Assembly (NCBI GenBank): GCA_045589035.1
Contig: JAZNFJ010000107.1
Coordinates: 1-11,955 of the forward strand
Direction of reading: 5' to 3'
Origin: Avoscillospira sp045589035
Lineage (GTDB): Bacteria; Bacillota; Clostridia; Oscillospirales; Oscillospiraceae
DNA: 11,955 nt
Shown here: one piece after another, positions 1-6,463 of the stretch
How positions within the stretch are numbered: position 1 is the stretch's first letter
How the letters are laid out: every line of letters starts with the position of its first letter
The notes under the pieces: generated by a model
Database searches by the model: none
What the model saw: the letters and a program-made list of their open reading frames with translations, nothing else
What the model was told of the DNA's origin: nothing
Position numbers and translations under genes: made by a program

Positions 1-764
1 CCTTCGATCTTCAGGCAGTCCACACCGGCATCCATGAGATCGTCCAAATGGTCGATCATGCACATATCCCGGGAGTTCATAATGTATGTACCCTTTTCGT
101 CCTCAAAGACCGGGAAATACTCCCCGGGACGCTTCTCCTCCATCAGCGCATACTGATAGCGGCAGGGCTGGGCGCAGGCACCGCGATTGGAATCCCGTCC
201 GGTCATATAGTTGCTCAGAAGGCATCTGCCGGAGTAGCTGACGCACATGGCGCCATGGCAGAAGGTTTCCAATTCCAGTTCGGGACTGACCTTTTCCCGG
301 ATCTCACGGATCTCCGGCAGGCTCAGTTCCCGTGCCAGCACCACCCGCTTGGCGCCCAGATCGTACCAGGACTGGGCACAGACCCAGTTGGCGATAGACT
401 GCTGAGTGGAAACATGGCGCTCACAATGAGGGGCATACTTCCCTGCCAGCTGGAACGCACCCAGATCCGCCAAAATCAGCGCATCCACTTTGGCATCGTC
501 CAAAAGTTCCAGCCACGCGGGCAGTTCCGAAACTTCGTTGTTTCGGGGCATGGTATTGACGGTCACATGGGCTCTGACGCCGTGTTCATGGGCATAGGCC
601 ACAGCCTTGGGCAGTTCCTCTGCCGTAAAATTACCGGCAAAGGAACGCATACCGAAGGCGGTGCCTGCCAGATAGACCGCATCGGCACCGTAGGCCACGG
701 CCAGCTTCAGCCGCTCCCAGTCACCGGCAGGACAGAGCAGTTCCGGTTTCTTTCTTGTTATCAT
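1..764 (-). CDS. U32 family peptidase-like protein, probable RNA hydroxylation factor, 3' part missing
   Basis: Opens with M-I-T-R-K-K-P-E-L-L-C-P-A-G-D and runs off the left edge after 254 complete residues. The U32 signature lies at residues 166-184 (ETFCHGAMCVSYSGRCLLS), followed by a GACAQPCRY cysteine pair near 196-203. An N-terminal TIM-barrel-like pattern is seen (GADAVYLAG, residues 26-34). Family knowledge: E. coli U32 proteins RlhA and TrhP, and the B. subtilis YrrN/YrrO pair, act in hydroxylation of rRNA or of tRNA wobble uridine rather than as proven proteases. The conserved cysteines may bind an iron-sulfur cluster. The start lies one base after the mltG stop, and its SD sequence GGAGGAA (775-769) sits inside the last mltG codons, so translation is probably coupled. 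A U32 gene downstream of mltG also occurs in B. subtilis (yrrL...yrrN-yrrO), which favours a TrhP-like role. The exact subfamily cannot be settled from this part. Confidence 0.88.
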   Translation of the reverse strand, partial: MITRKKPELLCPAGDWERLKLAVAYGADAVYLAGTAFGMRSFAGNFTAEELPKAVAYAHEHGVRAHVTVNTMPRNNEVSELPAWLELLDDAKVDALILADLGAFQLAGKYAPHCERHVSTQQSIANWVCAQSWYDLGAKRVVLARELSLPEIREIREKVSPELELETFCHGAMCVSYSGRCLLSNYMTGRDSNRGACAQPCRYQYALMEEKRPGEYFPVFEDEKGTYIMNSRDMCMIDHLDDLMDAGVDCLKIE

Positions 765-765
765 C

Positions 766-2091
766 TTATTCCTCCGGGGCAGTTTCATCCGCCTGGGTTT
801 CTTCCGTCACTTCCTCTTCCGGTTCCCCCAGCAGGCTGTCCAGATACAGCTGATGCTCATAGACCGTTTCAGAGAAGTGATGCACACCGCTGGGATCCAG
901 GGCATAGAAGTAATAGTCCGTATTCATGGGATACAATGCCGCACGCAGGGCATTCATACCGGGGTTTGCAATGGGACCCACAGGCAGACCGGCATTGGTA
1001 TAGGTGTTATAGGGGCTGATGACCGCCTTGTCCGCATTGGTCAGAACATCCTTCCGTTCCGGCAGCACATACTGGATGGTGGCATCGATGTTCAGACAGG
1101 GATACAGCCGACTGCACAGGCGATTGTAGATAACCGATGCAATCTCACCGCTTTCGGAAACACTGACGGCTTCCTTTTCCACCAGAGATGCCACAATGAC
1201 AATGTCGTGGAAGGTCAGCTCTGCGGCTGCGATCTCATCTTCCGTAAAGCCGCCTTCTTCCATCCGGCTGCGGAGCAGTTCGTTGAGACCGGGCAGCGCA
1301 GCCCGCATTTCATCGGTGACTTTGTTGTCAAAATTCCGCAGGAATTTGGCAAGGACATTCTCCGGTGCATCATCCACATAGAATTCGTAGGTATCCGGGA
1401 AGAGATAACCTTCCAGACGGCGGTAATCTCCATATTCCAGATCTTTTAAGAACCAATGGTCAAATTCGTAGGTTGCAGCAGCTTCCTGCAGCTTCTCCAC
1501 GGTACAGACCTTGTTCTCCTGCAGCATGGCAAAAATATCGTCCAGTTCGTAGCCTTCCGGCACCGTGACCATAACGGTTGCCCGGTTCTCTCCCGTTTCC
1601 ATCATGCCGTAGACCAAAGCCCGGTAGTCGTAGACCTTGTTCAGTTCATAGGTGCCGGGATCGATCTTATCCTCCGCACCGGAAAACATGCAGTAGAGTT
1701 TGAACAGACCCTTGTTCTCGATCAGGTCCGCGGATTTCAGCATATCCGCAATATCCGTCATACGGGAGCCTTCGGCAACAGAAACCACCACCGCTTCATC
1801 TTCCGCCGTCAAAGCGCAGATCTCATCCACGCATTTCCAGCCGAACGCAGCCAGCAGCACCGATGCCACAAGCACCAGACACACATACAAAAGTGCCTTC
1901 AGCACAGAAGACAGGCGGCTGCCAGTTTCCGCTTCCTCTTCTTCCACCTCTTCGGATACCAGATCCACATATTCATCCGGCAGATCCGGAAATTCCACAG
2001 GCTGCTGTTCCGCCTCTGCGTTCAGATCTTCCTTGATGCTGCGGAGCAGATCATCCAGATCATCATGTTCAAAAAAATCCTGTTGGGACAT
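766..2091 (-). CDS. mltG: Endolytic transglycosylase MltG (YceG-like)
   Basis: Membrane-anchored lytic transglycosylase that cuts nascent peptidoglycan strands inside the chain and is thought to set glycan length. The 441-residue protein has an acidic, disordered-looking cytoplasmic N-terminus (residues 1-60), one transmembrane helix (about 63-84) and an extracellular YceG domain. Family motifs are LEGYLFPDTYEF (226-237), ASLVEKEA (301-308, holding the catalytic Glu), IASVIYNRL (317-325), SPYNTY (359-364) and GLPVGPIANPG (368-378). The C-terminus ends in an acidic tail (from about 423). The start is placed at the ATG at 2091, not the in-frame TTG at 2097. GGAGG at 2102-2098 touches the TTG but lies six bases from the ATG. 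The gene follows the DJ-1 gene by 13 bases and precedes the U32 gene by one base, in one operon. Identification is secure. Confidence 0.95.
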   Translation of the reverse strand: MSQQDFFEHDDLDDLLRSIKEDLNAEAEQQPVEFPDLPDEYVDLVSEEVEEEEAETGSRLSSVLKALLYVCLVLVASVLLAAFGWKCVDEICALTAEDEAVVVSVAEGSRMTDIADMLKSADLIENKGLFKLYCMFSGAEDKIDPGTYELNKVYDYRALVYGMMETGENRATVMVTVPEGYELDDIFAMLQENKVCTVEKLQEAAATYEFDHWFLKDLEYGDYRRLEGYLFPDTYEFYVDDAPENVLAKFLRNFDNKVTDEMRAALPGLNELLRSRMEEGGFTEDEIAAAELTFHDIVIVASLVEKEAVSVSESGEIASVIYNRLCSRLYPCLNIDATIQYVLPERKDVLTNADKAVISPYNTYTNAGLPVGPIANPGMNALRAALYPMNTDYYFYALDPSGVHHFSETVYEHQLYLDSLLGEPEEEVTEETQADETAPEE

Positions 2092-2097
2092 ATCCAA

Positions 2098-2102
2098 CCT
2101 CC
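2098..2102 (-). promoter_or_regulatory. Ribosome binding site deciding the mltG start
   Basis: GGAGG on the minus strand ends directly at the upstream TTG codon (2097-2095) but leaves six bases before ATG (2091-2089). Only the ATG has workable spacing, so two residues are dropped from the longest reading frame. Confidence 0.75.
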
Positions 2103-2104
2103 GA

Positions 2105-2647
2105 TTAAGCTTTGTAAACCATAGCGGTGCGGACCTTTTCCGCGATCTCCGCGCCCTTCAGCTTTTCCAGCAGCAGGTAGCCGAAATCCAATGCCGCACC
2201 GGCAGCGCGGCCGGTCAACACCTTACCGTCAGCAGCGGTGTCTGCATACTGCAGCAGGGCACTGCCCATCTGGTCTTCCATGCCGGGATAGACCGTGGAC
2301 TTTTTGCCATTGGTGATACCAACACCTGCCAGAATGGTGGGTGCAGCACAGATGGCAGCCACATACTTTCCATTTTCATAAGCGTATTTCACGGCATTCA
2401 TAGCCGTTTCACTGCCAAGGATGGAGTTCACTCCGCGCAGACCGCCGGGCAGAACGACCATATCCATAGCTTCCAGATTCATATCTTCCACCAGAATATC
2501 GGCTTTCACGGTGATGCCGTTGCTGCCGGTGACTTCCAGGGTGTCGATGCCGGCAAACTGCACCTGCTCACCGCCTCTGCGGAGAATATCGCAGGGTGCC
2601 AGTGCTTCTATTTCTTCAAAACCCTTACCAAGAATGATATAAACCAT
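2105..2647 (-). CDS. DJ-1/PfpI family protein
   Basis: A 180-residue single-domain protein of the DJ-1/ThiJ/PfpI superfamily, close in layout to human DJ-1 and E. coli YajL. The glutamate of the EEIE block (E14) and the nucleophile-elbow cysteine (C100 in AAICAAP) match DJ-1 Glu18 and Cys106. The TGRAAGAALDFG block matches the conserved C-terminal stretch of the family. The position equal to DJ-1 His126 is Tyr120 (TVYPG); bacterial YajL also lacks His there, so this is not damage. Suggested family roles are oxidative stress protection, glyoxalase III-type methylglyoxal removal or (disputed) deglycation, and the substrate cannot be told from sequence. No signal peptide is visible, so it should be cytoplasmic. 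ATG at 2647 has AGGAGG upstream with six bases of spacing. It lies 13 bases after the TagA-family gene and 13 bases before mltG, in the same operon. Confidence 0.92.
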   Translation of the reverse strand: MVYIILGKGFEEIEALAPCDILRRGGEQVQFAGIDTLEVTGSNGITVKADILVEDMNLEAMDMVVLPGGLRGVNSILGSETAMNAVKYAYENGKYVAAICAAPTILAGVGITNGKKSTVYPGMEDQMGSALLQYADTAADGKVLTGRAAGAALDFGYLLLEKLKGAEIAEKVRTAMVYKA

Positions 2648-2660
2648 AATGAACCTCCTG

Positions 2661-3383
2661 TTATTTGCCTTTCACTCTGCGGCAGACCACCGCCCAAAGG
2701 AATTTGGGCAGGCGGAGCATCCGCTTGAACCGCCACGGCTCTTTCAAGAGCCGGTAGAACCACTCCAAAGACAGCTTGATCATCCAGCGGGGTGCCCGCT
2801 TGACTGTGCCGGCAAAGCTGTCCAGACTGCCGCCCAGACCGGCCATCAGCTTCACATGAAGTTCTGCCCGGTGGTTCACCATGAACTTTTCCTGTTTGGG
2901 TGCGCCAAGGCACACAAACAGCACATCGGCATGGGCTGCATTGACCTTCTCCACCACGGCGGCTTCATCTTTAAAATAGCCGTCAGACATACCGGCAATG
3001 GTCAGACCGGGATGCTTTGCCAGCATTTTCTCTGCCGCCAGTTCTGCCACACCGGGCTTGCTGCCCAGCAGATACACTGAACCGCCGGTTTCCGCCAGCA
3101 GATTCAGAACACCATCGGCAAATTCCACACCGGCGACCTTTTCTTTTAGGGGTGTACCAAGAATTTTTGCCCCCAGCACCACACCGGCGCCGTCGGGCAG
3201 CACCAGAGATGCGCCGTTGAGCAGATCCTCCAGTTCCTTATCCGCCATGGCTTCGTATACAATCTCAGAATTAGGTGTGACCACATAGTCCGCACCCTCT
3301 GCTTTCAGCATTTCCTTTGCTTGTTCCAGTGCTTCGGTCATGGTGACATTGTCAAACCGAACACCCATTACATCTATTTTCAT
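2661..3383 (-). CDS. WecG/TagA/CpsF family glycosyltransferase
   Basis: A 240-residue GT26-family enzyme that adds a sugar, usually N-acetylmannosamine, to undecaprenyl-diphospho-GlcNAc on the inner face of the membrane, in linkage-unit or polysaccharide synthesis. Family motifs are visible in order: TPNSE (36-40), PDGAG with the putative catalytic Asp64 (63-67), YLLGSKPG (104-111), LGAPKQE (159-165), and GLGGSLDSFAG (182-192). The basic, aromatic tail RAPRWM...EWFYRLLKEPWRFKRM (197-222) is the region tied to membrane binding in this family. First gene of the left operon. The SD-like GGAGAGG (3401-3395) is 11 bases from the ATG, longer than usual, and a second out-of-frame ATG lies closer to it (3393-3391). 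No other teichoic or polysaccharide genes are in view, so the exact donor sugar and polymer stay unknown. Confidence 0.92.
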   Translation of the reverse strand: MKIDVMGVRFDNVTMTEALEQAKEMLKAEGADYVVTPNSEIVYEAMADKELEDLLNGASLVLPDGAGVVLGAKILGTPLKEKVAGVEFADGVLNLLAETGGSVYLLGSKPGVAELAAEKMLAKHPGLTIAGMSDGYFKDEAAVVEKVNAAHADVLFVCLGAPKQEKFMVNHRAELHVKLMAGLGGSLDSFAGTVKRAPRWMIKLSLEWFYRLLKEPWRFKRMLRLPKFLWAVVCRRVKGK

Positions 3384-3416
3384 CGGCAGGCATACCTCTC
3401 CAATATAGTTTGTTTC

Positions 3417-3445
3417 ATTTTATCATAGATCATCCGTTTCTACAA
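3417..3445 (-). promoter_or_regulatory. Possible sigma-A promoter of the tagA-DJ1-mltG-U32 operon
   Basis: On the minus strand TTGTAG (3445-3440) and TAAAAT (3422-3417) are separated by 17 bases. The -10 matches five of six consensus bases but the -35 only three of six. An A-rich stretch just upstream (about 3475-3461) could act as an UP element. Transcription would start near 3411, giving a leader of about 28 bases. A weak call, supported mainly by position. Confidence 0.35.
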
Positions 3446-3449
3446 TGTT

Positions 3450-3487
3450 TGAACCGTTCATTTTTTATATTTTTCTGTCAAATGAAC
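3450..3487. repeat. Intergenic dyad with three TGAAC half-sites
   Basis: TGAAC (3450-3454), one central base, then GTTCA (3456-3460) form a short palindrome. The longer arm GTTCATTT (3456-3463) is repeated in inverted form as AAATGAAC (3480-3487) across a T-rich 16-base loop. The dyad lies between the putative left and right promoters and overlaps the proposed -35 element of the rightward one. It could be an operator or just an AT-rich hairpin. The spacing does not fit the Gram-positive LexA box. Confidence 0.4.
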
Positions 3488-3512
3488 ACCCTGTGGGTTC
3501 CACGCATAAACT
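3485..3512 (+). promoter_or_regulatory. Possible sigma-K-type (mother-cell) promoter of the Cys-rich gene
   Basis: AACA (3485-3488) and CATAAACTG (3505-3513) are separated by 16 bases. The B. subtilis sigma-K consensus is mACm-N16/17-CATAnnnTA. All positions agree except the last A of the -10, which is G here. The -10 also resembles the sigma-E form CATACAnT, but no good sigma-E -35 is present. No convincing sigma-A promoter was found for this gene. Transcription would start about 3519, some 40 bases before the ATG. Confidence 0.4.
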
Positions 3513-3519
3513 GTCATGA

Positions 3520-3535
3520 AAGCCGATACCGGCTT
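3520..3535 (+). other. Small hairpin in the leader of the Cys-rich gene
   Basis: AAGCCG (3520-3525), loop ATAC, CGGCTT (3530-3535) form a perfect six-pair stem. It lies right at the expected transcript start of the proposed sporulation promoter and 11 bases before the SD sequence, so it could shield the 5' end of the messenger. Confidence 0.4.
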
Positions 3536-3546
3536 ACCATTCCAAC

Positions 3547-3552
3547 AGGAGG
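3547..3552 (+). promoter_or_regulatory. Ribosome binding site deciding the start of the Cys-rich gene
   Basis: AGGAGG followed by seven bases and ATG at 3560. The frame stays open upstream to an ATG at 3410, but that extension crosses the promoter region and has no SD sequence. Confidence 0.8.
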
Positions 3553-3559
3553 TAATACC

Positions 3560-4399
3560 ATGCCTGACCAAACTCCGGCCTGTGATCTTTCCGGCATCCG
3601 AGAGGCCGTCTGTATCCACACCAAGAAAGTCACCGATGCCTGCCGTGACAAGGACTGCATCGAAGATCTGCGTGTGTACTTAACCAGAGAGTCCCAAGCA
3701 ATCCTCGACCGCTGCGCCACTGCCAGAGCCCGCTGCATCGAACTGATCCACACGGATATTCAGGTGGAAGCCGTCCCCTACAACAACGGTTTCTATACGC
3801 TGGATATCACCTTCTACTACCGGGTCGTGGCCGATGTCACCGTGGGCAGCAACCGTCCCACCACCGTCTACGGCCTTGCAGTCTTCTCCAAGCGGGCACT
3901 GCTCTTCGGCGGCGACGGCAATGCCAAGGTCTTTACCAGCAAGACCTGCTCCTGCAAGCGCCAGAACTGCTCCATGCCCCATGCCGTTGTAGAAGTGGTC
4001 GATCCCATGATCCTCGCTTCCAATGTGGTGGACACCTGCAACTGCTGCTGCGTCTGCCCCGATCTGCCGGATCTGCCCGAATGCGTGGGCTGCTGGTTCG
4101 ACGATGAACTGGTCCTCTCCGGCGAAAGCCGCCGCCTGCTGATCACCATCGGTCAGTTCTCCATCATCCGTCTGGAGCGGGATACCCAGCTTCTGATTCC
4201 CTGCTTTGATTACTGCATCCCCACCAAGGTCTGCAGCGAAACCGGCAATGTGAGCGGCACGGAAAGCCCCTGCGACATTTTCGGCCGCATCGATTTCCCC
4301 GTGGAAGCCTTCTTCCCCGGCCGTAATGAGCCCTGTATCTCTCCCTGTGACAGCTGCACCGGCTGCGCTTCCGGTTATCGGACCACCAACAACAATTGA
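3560..4399 (+). CDS. Cysteine-rich conserved protein of unknown function, possible spore coat component
   Basis: A 279-residue protein with 24 cysteines (about 9 percent) and no signal peptide or membrane helix. The N-terminal block IREAVCIHTKKVTDACRDKD followed by CIEDLRVYLT (residues about 12-43) looks like a conserved family motif that I associate, from memory only, with Clostridia proteins including spore coat candidates such as C. difficile CotA. The middle part (about 60-120) is beta-rich and nearly free of cysteine. Then come clusters CSCKRQNC, CNCCCVC, ECVGC and a C-terminal CISPCDSCTGC ahead of a polar tail. Such clusters fit metal binding or disulfide cross-linking, as in coat or exosporium proteins. 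The upstream region carries a sigma-K-like promoter and a strong SD sequence, and a hairpin follows the stop. It stands alone between a divergent operon and dnaX. That the gene is real is near certain; the coat role is inference. Confidence 0.9.
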   Translation: MPDQTPACDLSGIREAVCIHTKKVTDACRDKDCIEDLRVYLTRESQAILDRCATARARCIELIHTDIQVEAVPYNNGFYTLDITFYYRVVADVTVGSNRPTTVYGLAVFSKRALLFGGDGNAKVFTSKTCSCKRQNCSMPHAVVEVVDPMILASNVVDTCNCCCVCPDLPDLPECVGCWFDDELVLSGESRRLLITIGQFSIIRLERDTQLLIPCFDYCIPTKVCSETGNVSGTESPCDIFGRIDFPVEAFFPGRNEPCISPCDSCTGCASGYRTTNNN

Positions 4400-4403
4400 T
4401 TTT

Positions 4404-4432
4404 CAACCCCACTCCCTCTGGGTGTGGGGTTG
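4404..4432 (+). terminator. Hairpin terminator after the Cys-rich gene
   Basis: CAACCCCAC (4404-4412) pairs perfectly with GTGGGGTTG (4424-4432), and an inner CCC/GGG (4414-4416 with 4420-4422) extends the stem past one T-T mismatch. It starts five bases after the stop codon. The following tract ATTCTT is a poor U-run, so termination may be incomplete and some transcription could reach dnaX. Confidence 0.6.
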
Positions 4433-4457
4433 ATTCTTGCCCAAAATCGTGTATAAT
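4430..4457 (+). promoter_or_regulatory. Sigma-A promoter of dnaX-ybaB-recR
   Basis: A perfect -10 TATAAT (4452-4457) stands 16 bases after TTGATT (4430-4435), which matches four of six -35 bases. The first bases of the -35 are the last bases of the preceding terminator stem. Transcription would start near 4464, leaving a leader of about 26 bases. Confidence 0.62.
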
Positions 4458-4476
4458 AATTGTAACTATGCTTGAA

Positions 4477-4482
4477 AGGAGG
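4477..4482 (+). promoter_or_regulatory. Ribosome binding site deciding the dnaX GTG start
   Basis: AGGAGG is followed by seven bases and GTG at 4490. The in-frame TTG at 4472 lies upstream of this site, so it cannot be the start served by it. Confidence 0.85.
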
Positions 4483-4489
4483 GGTCTGT

Positions 4490-6100
4490 GTGTATCAGGC
4501 TCTTTACCGCAAATACAGACCCCAGACCTTTGACGATGTGGTGGGTCAGAATGCAGTGACCCAGACCCTGAAAACCCAGCTTTCCACCGGTCGGCTGAGT
4601 CATGCGTATCTCTTCACCGGCACCAGAGGCACCGGCAAGACCTCCTGCGCCAAAATTCTGGCAAAGGCGGTCAACTGTCTGGACCTGCAGGACGGCAATC
4701 CCTGCAACTGCTGCGCCGCCTGCCGTGCCATCGATTCCGGCTCCTGTATGGATGTGCTGGAAATCGATGCCGCTTCCAACAACGGCGTGGATCAGGTCCG
4801 TGCCCTGCGGGATGATGCCATCTACTCCCCCTCGGAAGTCCGCCGCCGGGTCTATATCATCGACGAAGTTCACATGCTTTCTCTGGCGGCTTTCAATGCC
4901 CTGCTGAAGATCATCGAAGAGCCCCCGGAGCACCTGATGTTCATTCTGGCGACCACGGAACTGCACAAAGTTCCCGCCACCATTCTCTCCCGCTGCCAGC
5001 GGTTCTCTTTCCGCCGTCTGCTGCAGGAGGATATTGCTGCCCGGCTGAATTATATTGCCTATCAGGAGAATATCGATCTGGAACCGGAAGCCTGCCGCCT
5101 TTTGGCAAGACTGGCAGACGGTGCCCTCCGTGACGGCGCCAGTCTGCTGGACCAATGCGCTTCCGCTGCCGCCGGTGCGGTGACGGCAGAACTGGTGTAC
5201 AGTGCCTTGGGTCTGGCCGGTGAAAAGCGGACGGCCCAGCTGATGCAGGCCATTGCCGACCACAACGCAGCAGCTGCATTGGAGTTGTTTTCCTCTCTGT
5301 ATGCAGGAGGCAAGGACATTGCCGCCATGCTGGACGAGCTGACGGCTTTGAGCCGGGATCTGCTGATCCTCAAAACCGCCCCCAAAAGCGGCATGACCAT
5401 GCTCTCCGGTGTGGTCACAGATAAGGAAGCTTCTGCCCTGTTCGATCAATTCACACCGCCGGAACTGCTGCGGATCACTTCTGTTCTGCAGGATACAGCT
5501 TCCGGCTTTGCCAAAAGTGCCAACCGCCGGGTGGATGCAGAACTCTGTATCCTGCGGCTGTGTGATCCCGGTCTGGATCTGGATGCCAAGAGCATCAATG
5601 CCCGGCTCAGCCGGTTGGAGGACAAGATCGCCAGCGGCAATTTTGCCGTGGCAGCCAAGCCCGCCCCTGCGGACGAGTTTGAGGACGACCGTCCTCCCCT
5701 GCCCGACGATGACGATGCGCCTCCCATCCCGGAGGATACTCCCCCTGTTCCCCCCAGACCCACAGGCGATGAAGCACCTGCCGGTTTCTGGCCGGAATTT
5801 GCAGCCAAGCTGAAAACCCGTATCCCCAACAAGGTCAAGGGTTTCGTCCCCGGTACCATGGAGCCGGTTTTCCAGGACAGTCTTCTGACACTGGCCGCAG
5901 AAAGCAGCTTTGTGAAGAAAATGCTGGACATTCCCGAAGTGCTGGAGCCCGCGGCTGAGATCGCCTCTGCCATGCTGGGCAGACCCATTCGGGTGCGTTG
6001 CCTGGAAAAGAGCAAGCTGTCTTCCGGGGGAAAAGATTTAATGAACGACCTGGTCAAATTCGGCCAGAGCCACAACAATATCATATCCATCAAAGAATAA
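4490..6100 (+). CDS. dnaX: DNA polymerase III subunit gamma/tau
   Basis: Clamp-loader ATPase that loads the beta clamp and links the replicative polymerase to the helicase. The GTG start gives 536 residues beginning (M)YQALYRKYRPQTF, the usual DnaX opening. Walker A GTRGTGKT is at 44-51. The zinc-binding cysteines are C63, C72, C75 and C78, Walker B is IIDEVH (123-128), sensor 1 is ATTE (154-157), and the SRC arginine-finger motif is at 167-169. Domain III follows to about residue 370. Then comes an acidic, proline-rich linker (roughly 385-430) and a C-terminal domain with the late motif VKGFVPG. No A-AAA-AAG-type slippery run was seen, so a shorter gamma form made by frameshifting, as in E. 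coli, is not suggested. First gene of dnaX-ybaB-recR, an order conserved in Firmicutes and proteobacteria. Confidence 0.97.
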   Translation: MYQALYRKYRPQTFDDVVGQNAVTQTLKTQLSTGRLSHAYLFTGTRGTGKTSCAKILAKAVNCLDLQDGNPCNCCAACRAIDSGSCMDVLEIDAASNNGVDQVRALRDDAIYSPSEVRRRVYIIDEVHMLSLAAFNALLKIIEEPPEHLMFILATTELHKVPATILSRCQRFSFRRLLQEDIAARLNYIAYQENIDLEPEACRLLARLADGALRDGASLLDQCASAAAGAVTAELVYSALGLAGEKRTAQLMQAIADHNAAAALELFSSLYAGGKDIAAMLDELTALSRDLLILKTAPKSGMTMLSGVVTDKEASALFDQFTPPELLRITSVLQDTASGFAKSANRRVDAELCILRLCDPGLDLDAKSINARLSRLEDKIASGNFAVAAKPAPADEFEDDRPPLPDDDDAPPIPEDTPPVPPRPTGDEAPAGFWPEFAAKLKTRIPNKVKGFVPGTMEPVFQDSLLTLAAESSFVKKMLDIPEVLEPAAEIASAMLGRPIRVRCLEKSKLSSGGKDLMNDLVKFGQSHNNIISIKE

Positions 6101-6114
6101 AGGAGATTATCAAT

Positions 6115-6462
6115 ATGGCTAAAGGTGGTTACCGCGGCGGTATGCCCATGGGCGGTATGAACATGAATATGGTCAAGCAGGCGCAGAAAATGCAGCAGCA
6201 GATGCTGCAAATGCAGCAGGAAATGGAAGCCAAGGAGTACGAAGCCACTGCCGGTGGCGGTATGGTCACTGCTGCTGTCAACGGCAAGCACGAACTGATG
6301 CGTCTGGAGATCCAGCCCGATGCCGTAGATCCCGAAGATGTGGAAATGCTGCAGGATATGGTCATCGCCGCTGTCAATGAAGCCATGCGCAAGGCCGAAG
6401 CCGAAGCTGCCGCTTCCATGAGCAAGCTGACCGGTGGTCTGAATCTGGGCGGTCTGTTCTGA
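6115..6462 (+). CDS. YbaB/EbfC family nucleoid-associated protein
   Basis: A 115-residue DNA-binding protein that acts as a dimer and is nearly always encoded between dnaX and recR (yaaK in B. subtilis, ybaB in E. coli). The core reads from about residue 17, with a Met/Gln-rich helix (NMVKQAQKMQQQMLQMQQEM), the middle beta part TAGGGMVTAAVNGK (45-58) and the helix DVEMLQDMVIAAVNEA (75-90). The end is glycine-rich (TGGLNLGGLF). A Gly/Met-rich N-terminal extension (KGGYRGGMPMGGMNMNM) precedes the core, somewhat longer than in the E. coli protein. The start follows AGGAGA (6101-6106) with eight bases of spacing, 14 bases after dnaX. The longer open frame that begins inside dnaX has no separate SD sequence. 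Confidence 0.95.
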   Translation: MAKGGYRGGMPMGGMNMNMVKQAQKMQQQMLQMQQEMEAKEYEATAGGGMVTAAVNGKHELMRLEIQPDAVDPEDVEMLQDMVIAAVNEAMRKAEAEAAASMSKLTGGLNLGGLF

Positions 6463-6463
6463 T

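Noticed and set aside
48..1019. A 323-codon open frame on the plus strand
   Set aside because: It is antisense to the U32 and mltG genes, has no SD sequence and its translation is composition noise.
3450..3460. LexA (SOS) box
   Set aside because: The Gram-positive LexA box needs GAAC and GTTC four bases apart. Here they are one base apart.
3453..3481. A perfect TTGACA on the minus strand (3481-3476) as the -35 of the left operon
   Set aside because: At 17 bases downstream the hexamer is AACGGT, a poor -10, and the nearby TATAAA is much too close. The weaker pair at 3445/3422 has better geometry.
3410..3559. A 50-residue N-terminal extension of the Cys-rich protein
   Set aside because: It crosses the intergenic control region, has no SD sequence, and AGGAGG stands correctly before the ATG at 3560.
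4466..5449. A 327-codon minus-strand frame opposite dnaX
   Set aside because: dnaX motifs on the plus strand explain the region. Long antisense frames are common in this GC-rich coding sequence.
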